A stretch of DNA of 64,000 nt, taken from Nocardioides terrae (GTDB lineage: Bacteria; Actinomycetota; Actinomycetes; Propionibacteriales; Nocardioidaceae). This document shows, in pieces, positions 41,745-52,139 of the stretch. The DNA lies in NCBI RefSeq assembly GCF_900112345.1, contig NZ_FOLB01000009.1, positions 1-64,000 of the forward strand. The letters are read 5' to 3'. The notes under the pieces were generated by a model. The model worked only from the letters and a program-made list of their open reading frames with translations, had not been told where the DNA came from and searched no databases. Numbering within the stretch: the first letter of the stretch is position 1; the number at the start of each line of letters is the position of its first letter. A program made the position numbers and the translations under genes.

Positions 41745-43955
41745 ATGAACCGACTCACCCGCGCCGTGGCGATGGCCAGCGCGAGGCACCCGTGGCGCAC
41801 GATTGCGAGCTGGGTGCTCGCGGTGGTCGCCGTCTTCTTTCTCGCGGCAGTCGGCGGCGGCACGTTCGTCGACGACTTCTCCGCACCGGGCAGCCAGAGC
41901 TCCCGCGCCATGGACCTCGTCAGCAACAACTTCCCCGAAGCCGCCAAGGGCAACGCTCTCGTCGTCTTCGAGGCACCGGAGGGCACCACCCTCGAAGAGG
42001 ACCAGGCAGACGTCACCGCCGTCCTGGAGAAGGTGACCGGGCTCGACCACGTCGCCTCGGTCACCGACCCGTTCCAGGCCGGCACCATCTCCCAGGACGG
42101 CCGCATCGGGTACTCGGTGATGACCCTCGACGTTGCGGAACGCGAGATGGGCAAGCCGGCGTTCGCGACGCTCTCAGAGGGAGTCACCAGCGTCAACACT
42201 GGTCCTGACGCCACCGACCTGCGGGTCGAGCTCGGCGGCGACGCGGTCTTCCTGAACGCCGGAGGCGGCAGCTCCGGCCACGTCGGCATCGGCCTCCTCG
42301 TCGCGCTCCTGGTCCTCCTCGTCGTGTTCGGCACGTTCGTCGCCGCGGTCCTGCCCATCGGCCTCGCCCTCGTCGCCGTCGGCACCGCGATCGGCGGCAT
42401 CACCCTCATGGCCGGGTTCATGAACGTGTCGGTCTCGGCCGTCCCGGTCGCCGGTCTCGTCGGGCTAGGCGTGGGCATCGACTACGCCCTGTTCGTGGTC
42501 GCCCGCTACCGCGAGAACCGCTCTGCCGGCCGCGACAACGCAGCCGCACTGGCTGGTGCGATGGGGACCTCCGGTGCGGCGGTCGTGTTCGCCGGCGGGA
42601 CCGTCGTCATCGCCACCTCAGCACTCGTCATCACCGGTGTCGGCGTCCTGACCTCCATCGGCCTTGCGACCGCCATGATGGTGCTCTCCTCGGTCATCGC
42701 CGCCGTCACCCTGCTTCCGGCGCTGCTCGGCCTGCTCGGCGACCGCATCGACAAGGGTCGCATCGGGAGCCGACACAGCGCGGTCAAGGCCGCCGAGGAG
42801 ACTGCCTGGTGGAGGTTCGGGCACCGCGTGTCTGCCCGCCCGTGGCCCTACCTGCTTGCCTCCATCGCGGTCCTGCTGGCGATCGCCGCCCCGGCGCTGT
42901 GGATGCAAACCGGGTTCCCGGCCGCCGGCGACGCCCCGAAGGAGACCACCCACCGACAGGCGTACGACCTGCTCACCGAAGGCTTCGGTGTCGGCATCAA
43001 CGCGCCCTTGATGGTCGTTGTCGATCTCGGCGCTCCGGGCACCGACGCAGCCGGTGTGGAAGTCGTGGCCGACGACATCGCGGCCGTCCCGGGAATCGCC
43101 TCGGTCGGCGAGCCCCGGACCTCGGACGACGGCGACACTGTCGTGTTCACCGCCACCCCGACCACCGGGCCGGCGGACCTTGACACCTCGGCGACCATCG
43201 ACCGGGTCCGCGACGTCATCCCCGGCAACGTCTACATCTCGGGCATCACCGCGGTCACCGACGACCTCAACGCCCAGTTGTCGGCCAAGCTGCCGCTGTT
43301 CATCGGAGCGGTCATCGCGGTGTCGTTGCTGCTGTTGATGATGGTGTTCCGCTCCATCCTCGTCCCCCTGAAGGCGGCGGTGATGAATCTGCTGTCCATC
43401 GGTGCCGCCTACGGCGTCCTGGTGGTCGTCTTCCAGTGGGGCTGGGGTGCCGAGATGCTGGGCCTGGACGGGCCGACCACCATCACCTCAGTCATCGTCA
43501 TCATCATGTTCCCGATCCTGTTCGGGCTCTCGATGGACTACGAGGTCTTCCTGCTCTCCCGCATCCGGGAGGAGTACGACCGCACCGGTGACAACACCGA
43601 GTCCGTCGCTCGCGGCCTGGCCGGCACCGGCCGGGTGGTCACCTCGGCGGCCCTCATCATGGTCGCGGTGTTCTCCAGCTTCGTCTTCAGCCCGATTCCG
43701 TCGCTGAAGATGCTGGGCCTCGGGCTCGCGATCGCCATCCTCATCGACGCAACCATCGTGCGGATGATGCTGGTGCCCGCGACGATGGCACTGCTCGGCA
43801 GGACCAACTGGTGGCTGCCGGCCTGGCTCGACCGGCTCCTGCCGCACCTGAACCTCGAAAGTTCCGACGACGCGCTGCCGACCAAGACGGCCCACTCGCC
43901 GACGCCATCCGCGGACGGAGCCACGACCGAGACCGGCGAGGTCGTCCGTCGCTGA
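41745..43955 (+). CDS. MMPL/RND family transporter
   Basis: A 736-residue transporter with two six-helix halves. HPWRTIASWVLAVVAVFFLA is helix 1; an extracytoplasmic domain holds NNFPEAAKGNALVVFEAP; GLGVGIDYALFVVARYREN and ILFGLSMDYEVFLLSRIREE are the paired GxxxDY helices that carry protons. Actinobacterial MMPL proteins export lipids, siderophores or drugs. No substrate clue. The promoter has the LuxR-type sites, so it is probably co-induced with the DUF2306 operon. Confidence 0.9.
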   Translation: MNRLTRAVAMASARHPWRTIASWVLAVVAVFFLAAVGGGTFVDDFSAPGSQSSRAMDLVSNNFPEAAKGNALVVFEAPEGTTLEEDQADVTAVLEKVTGLDHVASVTDPFQAGTISQDGRIGYSVMTLDVAEREMGKPAFATLSEGVTSVNTGPDATDLRVELGGDAVFLNAGGGSSGHVGIGLLVALLVLLVVFGTFVAAVLPIGLALVAVGTAIGGITLMAGFMNVSVSAVPVAGLVGLGVGIDYALFVVARYRENRSAGRDNAAALAGAMGTSGAAVVFAGGTVVIATSALVITGVGVLTSIGLATAMMVLSSVIAAVTLLPALLGLLGDRIDKGRIGSRHSAVKAAEETAWWRFGHRVSARPWPYLLASIAVLLAIAAPALWMQTGFPAAGDAPKETTHRQAYDLLTEGFGVGINAPLMVVVDLGAPGTDAAGVEVVADDIAAVPGIASVGEPRTSDDGDTVVFTATPTTGPADLDTSATIDRVRDVIPGNVYISGITAVTDDLNAQLSAKLPLFIGAVIAVSLLLLMMVFRSILVPLKAAVMNLLSIGAAYGVLVVVFQWGWGAEMLGLDGPTTITSVIVIIMFPILFGLSMDYEVFLLSRIREEYDRTGDNTESVARGLAGTGRVVTSAALIMVAVFSSFVFSPIPSLKMLGLGLAIAILIDATIVRMMLVPATMALLGRTNWWLPAWLDRLLPHLNLESSDDALPTKTAHSPTPSADGATTETGEVVRR

Positions 43956-43973
43956 GCACGAGACCCAGCTGTC

Positions 43974-44000
43974 GCCCTCCGGGTAGTCCCTCCGGAGGGC
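43974..44000. terminator. Hairpin after MMPL gene
   Basis: GCCCTCCGG and CCGGAGGGC form a perfect 9-bp stem with a 9-base loop, 19 bp after the MMPL stop. No U-run, as is common in high-GC bacteria. Confidence 0.65.
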
Positions 44001-44403
44001 GTCAACTTGCACGGATCTCAACCTGAGCCGAGAGCGCCGGACGACGCGGGCGGAGGCGGCCGTCGCGGAGCGTGTCGAATGCAGCCGGCCTCGGCCATGC
44101 GAGCTCTCACCATCGGTGCGATATGTCGCTCTGAGCGGTCGTGCGCCCGTCGAGCGGCAGGCGGTGCCATGCGCGCTCGTCCGCCGCCGCGCAGGCGCGA
44201 CCGCTGGCTCTCCCCAGCCAGTCGGCGTCCACGTCGGAAAGCATCGCCGCAGCTCCCCAGGCAGTCGCCTCAGACCAGGTCTTCTTGACCTCCGGCTGGA
44301 TGTCTGGAACGGCACATCGCGACTGCACCGATTCCTCCTGCCAGTGGAGACGGTCCATACGTCCTGAGCCGGGCACCGTGCCCGATGTGTGAAGGGATGT
44401 GCG
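44001..44403. other. Intergenic, no confident gene
   Basis: About 400 bp between the hairpin and the first DHA2 exporter. A minus-strand frame (44107-44340) contains PEVKKTWSEATAWGAAAMLS and reads somewhat like a protein end, but has no recognised family or ribosome site. The exporter promoter must lie at the right end. Confidence 0.35.
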
Positions 44404-45831
44404 ATGTCTAACGCTTCTGTCGCCGTACCGACGCGAGGGTCACTGCTGTGGGTCGTGGTCCTGGCGTCGATCGGTGCTTTCATCACCTCGCTCGACGTGG
44501 TTGTCGTCTCGACGGCACTGCCGTCGCTGCGCGACCACTTCGGGGCGAGCCTCTCGGACCTCGAGTGGACGATCAACGGCTACAACCTCGCGTTCGCGTG
44601 CGCGATGCTGACCTGCGCTGCGCTGGGTGACCGCCTGGGCAAGCGGACGGTCTACGTCGTCGGCCTGCTGCTGTTCACCGCCTCGTCGGTGTGGTGCGCG
44701 GTCTCCGGCAACGCTGAGACCCTGATCGCCGCGCGCGTCGTGCAGGGCCTGGGCGCCGCCGCGGTGCTCCCTCTGTCACTGAGCCTGGTCAGCGACGCGT
44801 TCCCGACCGAGAAGCGCGGGGCGGCGATCGGCATCTGGGGTGGCATCACCGGCCTGGGCGTCGCCGCCGGGCCGGTCCTGGGCGGCGTCATCATCCAGGG
44901 CCTCGACTGGCAGTGGGTGTTCTGGATCAACGTCCCCGTCGGCCTGCTGACTGCGGCACTGTGCCTGGTGAAGGTCCCTGACAACAAGGGCACCCGAGCG
45001 CCGCTCGACCTCGTCGGTCTCGCGCTGGCGGCGGCCGGGCTGTTCGCCCTGACCTGGGCGCCGGTCCGGGCGCCCTCGATCGGGTGGGGCAGCACGGAGG
45101 TGGTCGCGACGCTGACTGCCGGCGTCGTGCTGCTGGTTTGCTTCGTCGGCTGGGAGGTGCGGTCGAAGGCGCCGATGCTTCCGATGTCCTACTTCAGGCA
45201 TCGCGGGTTCTCCACCTCGAACGGCGTTGCGTTCGCCCTTGCGTTCTCGCTCATCGGATCCCTGTTCCTGGTGGCCCAGATGTTCCAGATCGGCCTGGGC
45301 CACGACCCGCTCCAGGCGGGTCTGCGGATGATGGTGTGGAATGCCATGCCGATGCTCGTCGCGCCGATCGCGGGCGGTCTCTCGGACAGGCTGGGGAACA
45401 AGCCGTTCCTGCTGGCTGGGATGCTGTTGCAGGGCGTCGGTCTCGGGTGGCTGGGCCTGGTCGCGAAGGCAGACGTCGGCTACGGCACGCTGATCGGTCC
45501 CCTGATCGTCTCCGGAGTCGGCATCTCGATGGTGTTCCCGACCATGGCCAACGCCGTGGTGGGCTCGGTCCCACTCGAACAGTCCGGGTTGGCGTCGGGC
45601 ACCAACAACACCGTGCGTGAGGTGGGCGGTGTGTTCGGCGTCGCCGTGATGGCAGCCGTCTTCGCGGCGCACGGCAGCTACCGGTCGGCCGGCGACTTCA
45701 TGGAGGGCTTCAGGTACGCCGAACTCGTGGCAGGAGGGGTCGCCGTCATCGGAGCCCTCATCGCTGCCGCCGCGCCCGGCCGCGCCCGCGTGGATCTCGA
45801 AGCCGCGCCGGTCGCCGTGCTCGGGAGCTGA
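44404..45831 (+). CDS. DHA2-type MFS drug exporter (first)
   Basis: A 475-residue fourteen-helix exporter of the EmrB/QacA group. ASIGAFITSLDVVVVSTALP (motif D1), LTCAALGDRLGKRTVYVVGL (motif A), AARVVQGLGAAAVLPLSLSL (motif B) and GIWGGITGLGVAAGPVLGGV (motif C, drug antiporter) are present. It expels hydrophobic drugs with proton entry. A decayed sigma-factor gene overlaps its 3' side on the other strand. ATG at 44404. Confidence 0.9.
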   Translation: MSNASVAVPTRGSLLWVVVLASIGAFITSLDVVVVSTALPSLRDHFGASLSDLEWTINGYNLAFACAMLTCAALGDRLGKRTVYVVGLLLFTASSVWCAVSGNAETLIAARVVQGLGAAAVLPLSLSLVSDAFPTEKRGAAIGIWGGITGLGVAAGPVLGGVIIQGLDWQWVFWINVPVGLLTAALCLVKVPDNKGTRAPLDLVGLALAAAGLFALTWAPVRAPSIGWGSTEVVATLTAGVVLLVCFVGWEVRSKAPMLPMSYFRHRGFSTSNGVAFALAFSLIGSLFLVAQMFQIGLGHDPLQAGLRMMVWNAMPMLVAPIAGGLSDRLGNKPFLLAGMLLQGVGLGWLGLVAKADVGYGTLIGPLIVSGVGISMVFPTMANAVVGSVPLEQSGLASGTNNTVREVGGVFGVAVMAAVFAAHGSYRSAGDFMEGFRYAELVAGGVAVIGALIAAAAPGRARVDLEAAPVAVLGS

Positions 45832-46175
45832 GCGAAGCTCGGGACCAGGCGCTTGTCGGGGAACACGTCAATGCGGGTGATGCGGTCACCCTCGGTCGTG
45901 AGCACCACGACGCCGAACGGCTGGTACTGCCCCGTCGCCGCGTCGCGTCGGGACGTCGCGGCGGCGGGCTGTCGGTTCGCCGTCGAAGCGGTCATCCGGA
46001 GCCCGGCGCGGGCCTCGGCCGTCAAGGCAGGGTCCAGGCGCAGACCGTCGTCGGTGCCGAGGCCGGCCGGCACGAGCCGGCGCCGCTGCGGTTCCAAGGC
46101 CGTGAGGCAGAGGTTGGTCGCGATCCGATAGAGCCAGGTGCGCACGGAGGAGCGACCCCCGATGCATGGGTCGGC
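45826..46175 (-). pseudogene. SigG-like sigma factor with internal deletion
   Basis: The minus strand encodes RSSVRTWLYRIATNLCLTAL followed by EPQRRRLVPAGLG, the end of sigma region 2, then jumps to AATSRRDAATGQYQPFGVVV and RITRIDVFPDKRLVPSFAQL, the end of the SnoaL-like tail. Sigma region 4 is missing, and neither a proper start nor its own stop remains. The intact gene at 47707 has the parallel GRSSLRTWLYRIATNACLTA. It overlaps the preceding exporter's 3' end. Confidence 0.75.
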
Positions 46176-46262
46176 ATCGGTCGGCAGCCGCCGATGCAAT
46201 CGGCGGGCGGTGCGTGTCAACACTCCAGAGCTCACCTCCGGTGGGCGGAGGAGTGAGAAGTG

Positions 46263-47706
46263 ATGACGAACGTGATGGCACCGAACCCGGTTCGCAGCCA
46301 GCCCGCGCTGGGCTGGGTGCTCGTGCTGACCGCCGCGGCAGCGCTGATCGTCGCGCTGGACCAACTCGTGGTCTCGACTGCGATCAACACGATCCGCGCC
46401 GACCTCGACGCGTCGATGGAGAGCCTGGAATGGACGGTCAACGCGTTCAGCCTGAGCTTCGCGGCGCTGATGATCCCGTGTGCCGAGATCGGCGACCGGA
46501 TCGGGCGCAGGCGCACCTATCTGATCGGCCTGCTCGTCTTCGGGGTCGCCTCCGCGGCCTGTGCCCTCGCCCCCAGCATCGGGCTGCTCATCGCAGCCCG
46601 TGTGGTCCAGGGGGCCGGCGCGGCGCTGATCTCGCCCGCGGCCCTCGCGCTGCTGACCGCGGCCACGCCGCCGGCCAGACGCGGCAGCGTGATGGGGATC
46701 TACGCTGCCGTCATGGGACTCGCGGTCGTCGGCGGACCTCTGGTCGGTGGCCTCGTGACCGAGGGCCTGGCCTGGCAGTGGATCTTCTGGATCAACGTTC
46801 CGGTCATCGCGCTGGTGACCCCGCTCGCCGCGGCGAGGCTCAACGAGATGAGGGGCGGTCAGCCGCTGCGGCCCGACCTGCTCGGCCTCCTGCTCGTCAC
46901 CGCCTCGATGCTCGGGATCACCTGGGGGCTCGTGCGCTCCGGTTCCTCGGGCTGGGGCAGCGCCGAGGTGCTGGGCACGCTGATCGGCGGCGCGGTGCTG
47001 CTGTGCGCCCTCGTGGCCTGGGAGCTTCACACCGCCAACCCGATGCTGCCCATGCGGCTGTTCACCAACCGCGAGTTCTCTGCGGGCAACGCCTCGACGC
47101 TCCTGCTGACGGCGTCCCTGTTCAGCACGGTCTTCTTCCTGGCTCAGTACCTCCAGCTCGGGTTGGGGAACAGCCCCGTGGGATCGGGCCTTCGCTACCT
47201 CCCCTGGACGCTGCCGATCTTCTTCATCGCCCCGATCGCGGGACGCCTGCAGGACAAGATCGGCTCCCGCATCCTCATCACGACCGGACTGACCGTGCAG
47301 GGCGTGGGCCTGCTGTGGATCGCCGCCAACGCTCACGGACACCACGGCTACGGGGCGTCCGTCGCCGCCTTGATCGTCGCGGGAATCGGAACCTCCATGG
47401 CGATGCCCGCCCAGCAGAGCGCGGTCATGGCCACGGTGGCGCCGCATCAGATGGGCAAGGCTGCAGGCACCTTCAGCACCGTTCGCCAGATCGGCGGCGT
47501 CCTGGGGATCGCGATCCTGGCGGCGGTCTTCGCCGCACACGGCGACGTGACCAGTCCGAGCGAGTTCTCCGCCGGCTTCGCGGCAGCCATGGTCGCCGCA
47601 GCCGTCATGGCGTTCCTCGGCGCCGCCTCCGGGCTGTTCGCCGCGGCTCGCCGGCCAGCCGATGCACCCATGCCCGCCGCCGACGGGCCTGACCCGGAGG
47701 TCGCCG

Positions 47707-47717
<11 letters not shown>
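46263..47717 (+). CDS. DHA2-type MFS drug exporter (second)
   Basis: A 484-residue fourteen-helix exporter. AAALIVALDQLVVSTAINTI, IPCAEIGDRIGRRRTYLIGL, AARVVQGAGAALISPAALAL and GIYAAVMGLAVVGGPLVGGL are the group motifs (antiporter motif C modified). It is a paralogue of the 44404 exporter. A GTG directly before the ATG is an alternative start. Its 3' end overlaps the sigma-factor gene by 11 bp, so both are expressed together. Confidence 0.9.
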
Positions 47718-48665
<948 letters not shown>

Positions 48666-48669
<4 letters not shown>

Positions 48670-49199
48670 GCGCGACGCACCCCGTCGATCTCCTCCGGGA
48701 GTCCATCTCACTGGCGGCGCTTGCCGTGATCCGGGCCGCGGAGGTCCCGCACTCGATCTCGACCCCGTGTCGCGAGTGGAGTCTCGGCACGCTGGTCCGC
48801 CACGTCTCCGACTCGGCCCGGTCGCTCCAGGAGATGCTCACGAGCGAACCGCCGGGCGAACCGCCACTGCCGGGATGCTCCGCCGCACAGGCGGTGTTCG
48901 CCGACCTCGACCGGGTCGCCGCGGCGGCCTCCAGGCTCGACGGCGCGGTCGCGCTGACCGCGCTCACGGGCAGCTATGAGCTGACGCTCCACGCCTGGGA
49001 CGTCGACCAGGCGACCTCGACGGCCGCCGAGCTCCCGAGGCGGGTGGTCGAGGCCCTGCTGGTCCAGGCTCCACTGGTGCTGGCCCACGGAGAGCGTTCC
49101 GGTCTGTTCGGCCCCGAGATCGCCGCGTGCGTGGGACAAACCGACCTCGACCGGCTTCTCGCGCTCTTCGGCCGCAGCAGCGACTGGCGCTCGTCCTAG
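48666..49199 (+). CDS. Maleylpyruvate isomerase/DinB-fold protein (TIGR03086 type)
   Basis: A 177-residue four-helix protein. STPCREWSLGTLVRHVSDSA with TGSYELTLHAWDVDQATSTA gives the metal-binding histidines (H in VRHV, H and D in LHAWDVD) of the mycothiol-dependent maleylpyruvate isomerase family. Members may conjugate or isomerise with mycothiol. Overlaps the sigma gene by 4 bp. In this context a detoxification role, together with drug export, is plausible. Confidence 0.82.
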
Positions 49200-49333
49200 G
49201 GCTTCTCTCCCTCAGGCGGCCCGACCGAACGCTCGCACCGACTCGCTCCTCCGGGGATCCGCCACGTTCGATGCATTCCGGTCGCTGCCGAGGTCTATAC
49301 CCTCGACCCGTTCGCCGAGCGCGAGGACGCAAC

Positions 49334-49497
49334 ATGATGAAGCTCAGCCTCTACCTGCCCACCGGCACGACCCAGGAGTTCGCCGGTCACACCGCGGGAG
49401 GCCGAGGCTGCCTTCCGGGCCCTTTCGCGCTCGGGCGTGCTGATCACGACCGGCCGGGTCGAGTCGGTTCCGTTCTCAGCCGGGAGCTGCCATGACG
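49334..49497 (+). pseudogene. Possible small frameshifted remnant
   Basis: MMKLSLYLPTGTTQEFAGHT starts at 49334 or 49337, then a frame change near 49400 gives REAEAAFRALSRSGVLITTG. Both halves have natural composition; the first resembles the N-terminus of luciferase-like flavin monooxygenases only weakly. Two short frames in the gap before the DinB gene would fit a decayed gene. Confidence 0.35.
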
Positions 49498-49989
49498 ACA
49501 ACGTCCGTGACGGCGGAGGCTGCTGCCCTTCGTCACTATCTCGACGCGCAGCGCACATCGGCCGTCGCGATCCTCGGGGGCCTCAGCGACGAGCAGCTGC
49601 GGACGTCAGCGCTGCCGGGTTGGACGCCGATCGGCCTGATCAAGCACCTCGCGGACGCTGAGCGGCACTGGTTCCAGCGGGTATTCGCAGGCGCCGTGGC
49701 GGACGACCGCTGGCTCGAAGACGACGAGAACCCGCTCTCTGCGGACCACCCGACCGCGGAGATCCTCGCGTTCTACCGGGCTCAGTGCGATCACAGCAAC
49801 GCCGTGCTCGCCACCACACCGCTGGACGCGACGCCGATCGGCCAGCACCCGGGCGGCGATCCCGACAACGAGGTCGCCGATCTGCGGGGCATCGCGCTCC
49901 ACATGATCGAGGAGACGGCACGACACCTCGGCCACTTGGATGTCGCGCGTGAGCTGATCGATGGCCGGACCGGGCTCGGTCCGCGCTAG
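49492..49989 (+). CDS. DinB family protein (DUF664 type)
   Basis: A 165-residue four-helix-bundle protein. LPGWTPIGLIKHLADAERHW and RGIALHMIEETARHLGHLDV hold the three histidines of the DinB/DUF664 metal site (KHL, LHM, RHLGH). Many actinobacterial members are mycothiol-dependent or of unknown role. Good composition, start at 49492. Not coupled to the neighbours. Confidence 0.87.
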   Translation: MTTTSVTAEAAALRHYLDAQRTSAVAILGGLSDEQLRTSALPGWTPIGLIKHLADAERHWFQRVFAGAVADDRWLEDDENPLSADHPTAEILAFYRAQCDHSNAVLATTPLDATPIGQHPGGDPDNEVADLRGIALHMIEETARHLGHLDVARELIDGRTGLGPR

Positions 49990-50051
49990 CGGCGACACGC
50001 GCGGCGCGCATCCGGTGCAACGGAACCCCTGTCCTGCGGCGTCCAAGGGGC

Positions 50052-50567
50052 ATGAACACTCGGATTCCGCGCGTTGCACGCGCCCTCATGTCCGCCCTCG
50101 TCCTCGCCGCCGGCCTCGGCGCCGCCGCGCCGGCCGTCACCGGCTCGGCGTCGGCCGCCACCGCCAGACGGGTGGTGCACTTCGAGCCCCCGCACAGCGT
50201 GCACAACGCGAGGACGGCCGCGCGCTTCCTGCATGGCACCAGCCCGGCCTTCCGGCGCTTCGCCGCGGAGGAGGGCGCTCGCATCCGACGCGAGGACGGC
50301 GGGTGCCAGGGCAACAGCGGCCTCTACGTCCAGGCGTTCACCCGCGGCTACGCCTTCGGCTCGGTCGGTACCTGCGGCGGCTACGTAGCGCTGTGGACCA
50401 ACCGGCTGAAGGGTGGCGGGAAGGGTGGCCACTGGCGTGAGGTGGTCGGCACCCAGGACAGCATCTACTGCCCCGTGCTCAAGCGCTACAAGGTCCCGAG
50501 CGCGTTGGTCGGCACGACCTGTTGGAGCCCGCACCGCAAGGAGACCATCCCCTACCACCAGGCGTGA
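50052..50567 (+). CDS. Secreted hypothetical protein with signal peptide
   Basis: A 171-residue exported protein. MNTRIPRVARALMSALVLAA followed by an Ala/Gly-rich stretch to SASA-ATA is a Sec signal peptide (cleavage near residue 36). The mature part has four or so cysteines (DGGCQGN, GTCGGYVAL, SIYCPVLK, TTCWSP) that could form two disulfides, and a Gly-rich KGGGKGGHW loop. No recognised family. It is convergent with the SDR gene. Confidence 0.75.
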   Translation: MNTRIPRVARALMSALVLAAGLGAAAPAVTGSASAATARRVVHFEPPHSVHNARTAARFLHGTSPAFRRFAAEEGARIRREDGGCQGNSGLYVQAFTRGYAFGSVGTCGGYVALWTNRLKGGGKGGHWREVVGTQDSIYCPVLKRYKVPSALVGTTCWSPHRKETIPYHQA

Positions 50568-50594
50568 GCGCATCAGCCGGTTCCCGCCCACGAC

Positions 50595-51476
50595 TCAGTG
50601 CTCGATGTGCTCCAGGTCCTCGAGCAGCGTCGGGTGCGTCGGGGTCCAGCCGAGGGCTTCGCGGGTGTGCGCGCTGGAAGACGGCTGGTCGAGCGCGAAG
50701 ATCTGCCCGAGCGGCCCGTAGTCCTCGACCGGGACCGGCTTGACCGCTAGGTCGAGCCGGCGCCCGATCACCTCCGCGATCGCCTTCACCTGGTCGCCCT
50801 CGTCGGCGACCGCGTGCCAGGAGGTCCCGGCCGGCGCGTTCTCCAGCGCCAGCCGGAACAGCGCGGCCGCGTCGGCGGAGTGGACAGCGGGCCAGCGCTG
50901 CGAGCCGTCGCCAGGGTAGCCCGAGACGCCGCTGTCGCGGGCGATCTGCGTGAGCAGGCCGGCGAAGCCGCCGTTGCCGTTCTGATGGACGGTCCGCGGG
51001 AGACGTACGGCGGAGGTCCGCACGCCCCGCTCGCTCAGGGCCAGTGTCCGGTTGACCGTGACGGCACGGCCGCCGACCGGGCCCTCGGTCGGAAGCGGGT
51101 CGGACTCGGTCGAGGTGCGACCCGGAACCCACGGCGTGCCCGAGCAGACCACGAACGGCTTGCCGCTGCCGATCAGCGCCTCGCCGATCGCGGTGATGGC
51201 CGCGGTCTCCTCCGACACGCCGGCGGCCAGCGCGTCCGGACTGCTGAAGTCGTTGCTGAAGGCGAGGTGGATGACGCCGTCCGCGTCGGCCGCGGCGGCG
51301 CGGATGACGTCGAGGTCGCCCAAGCCACCGCGTACGGCGTCTGCGCCGACGCCGGCGAGCTGGGCCGCCGACGCGTCCGAGCGGGCGAGCCCGAGGACGG
51401 TGTGGTCGTGAGCGAGGAGCTCGGCGACGACCGCCGAGCCGATGTTGCCGGTCGCACCGGTGACGAAGACCTTCAT
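50595..51476 (-). CDS. Extended SDR NAD(P)-dependent reductase/epimerase
   Basis: A 293-residue atypical/extended SDR. MKVFVTGATGNIGSAVVAEL has the GxxGxxG motif, GVIHLAFSNDF the second strand, and RLPRTVHQNGNGGFAGLLTQ and WPAVHSADAAALFRLALENA the substrate half. The usual YxxxK is not evident (TVNRTLALSERG in its place), as in some family members. Divergent from and presumably controlled by the TetR protein. Confidence 0.85.
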   Translation of the reverse strand: MKVFVTGATGNIGSAVVAELLAHDHTVLGLARSDASAAQLAGVGADAVRGGLGDLDVIRAAAADADGVIHLAFSNDFSSPDALAAGVSEETAAITAIGEALIGSGKPFVVCSGTPWVPGRTSTESDPLPTEGPVGGRAVTVNRTLALSERGVRTSAVRLPRTVHQNGNGGFAGLLTQIARDSGVSGYPGDGSQRWPAVHSADAAALFRLALENAPAGTSWHAVADEGDQVKAIAEVIGRRLDLAVKPVPVEDYGPLGQIFALDQPSSSAHTREALGWTPTHPTLLEDLEHIEH

Positions 51477-51497
51477 GAGCTGCTCCTGAGTGATGGA

Positions 51498-51537
51498 ACC
51501 TTGGTCTCATCACCGTACCAGGTGACGGGACAAAGGT
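51498..51537. promoter_or_regulatory. TetR operator, 17-6-17 inverted repeat
   Basis: ACCTTGGTCTCATCACC (51498-51514) and GGTGACGGGACAAAGGT (51521-51537) are inverted repeats matching at 14 of 17 positions around GTACCA. It covers most of the 81-bp gap between the SDR and tetR starts and ends 20 bp before the tetR GTG. TAGGAT at 51546-51551 would be a -10 giving a leaderless tetR mRNA. Confidence 0.75.
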
Positions 51538-51557
51538 GTCATCACTAGGATGGGACC

Positions 51558-52130
51558 GTGGCACGCTGGGAACCCGGAGCACGCGAGCGACTCGTCGTCG
51601 CCGCCGTCGAGCTCTTCGCCGAGCAGGGGTACGACGCCACCACCGTCGCCGAGATCGCCGAGCGGGCCGGCGTCACCAAGAGCACCTTCTTCCGGCACTT
51701 CCCCGACAAGCGCGAGGTCCTCTCCGCCGGCCAGTCCATGCTCAGCGGTCTCTTCGCCGAGGGCATCGCGGCGGCGCCGGCCGGAGCCAGCCCGCTGACC
51801 GCCGTGGCGGCCGGCCTGGAGCGCGCCAGCGACGCGTTCGGCCCGATGAACCGCGAGATCGCGCCTCGGATGGCGGCCGCGATCGCCTCCAGCGTCGAGC
51901 TCCAGGAGCGCGAGGCGCTCAAGCGGATCGGGCTCTCGGTGGCCATCAGCACCGCCCTGGTCGAGCGCGGTGTGGCCGAGCCGGTCGCGCACCTCGCCGC
52001 AGAGATGGGGGTCCTCGCCTTCAAGCAGGGGTACGCCGGCTGGGCGGCCGCCGCCGACGGAGAGGCCGGTTTCGCGTCGTACGCCGTGGCGGCTCTCGAC
52101 ACCCTGCGCCAGGCGACCTCCGGCCTCTGA
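51558..52130 (+). CDS. TetR family regulator
   Basis: A 190-residue regulator, GTG start. ERLVVAAVELFAEQGYDATT and VAEIAERAGVTKSTFFRHFP form the TetR DNA-binding domain (to about residue 58), followed by an all-helical ligand domain. It is divergent from the SDR gene and the shared gap has the 17-6-17 repeat, so it probably represses the SDR gene and itself. The ligand is unknown. Confidence 0.88.
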   Translation: MARWEPGARERLVVAAVELFAEQGYDATTVAEIAERAGVTKSTFFRHFPDKREVLSAGQSMLSGLFAEGIAAAPAGASPLTAVAAGLERASDAFGPMNREIAPRMAAAIASSVELQEREALKRIGLSVAISTALVERGVAEPVAHLAAEMGVLAFKQGYAGWAAAADGEAGFASYAVAALDTLRQATSGL

Positions 52131-52139
52131 CGCGGGGGG

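Noticed and set aside
44107..44376. Minus-strand small gene before the first DHA2 exporter
   Set aside because: Composition is not clearly unnatural, but there is no ribosome site, family or neighbour support.
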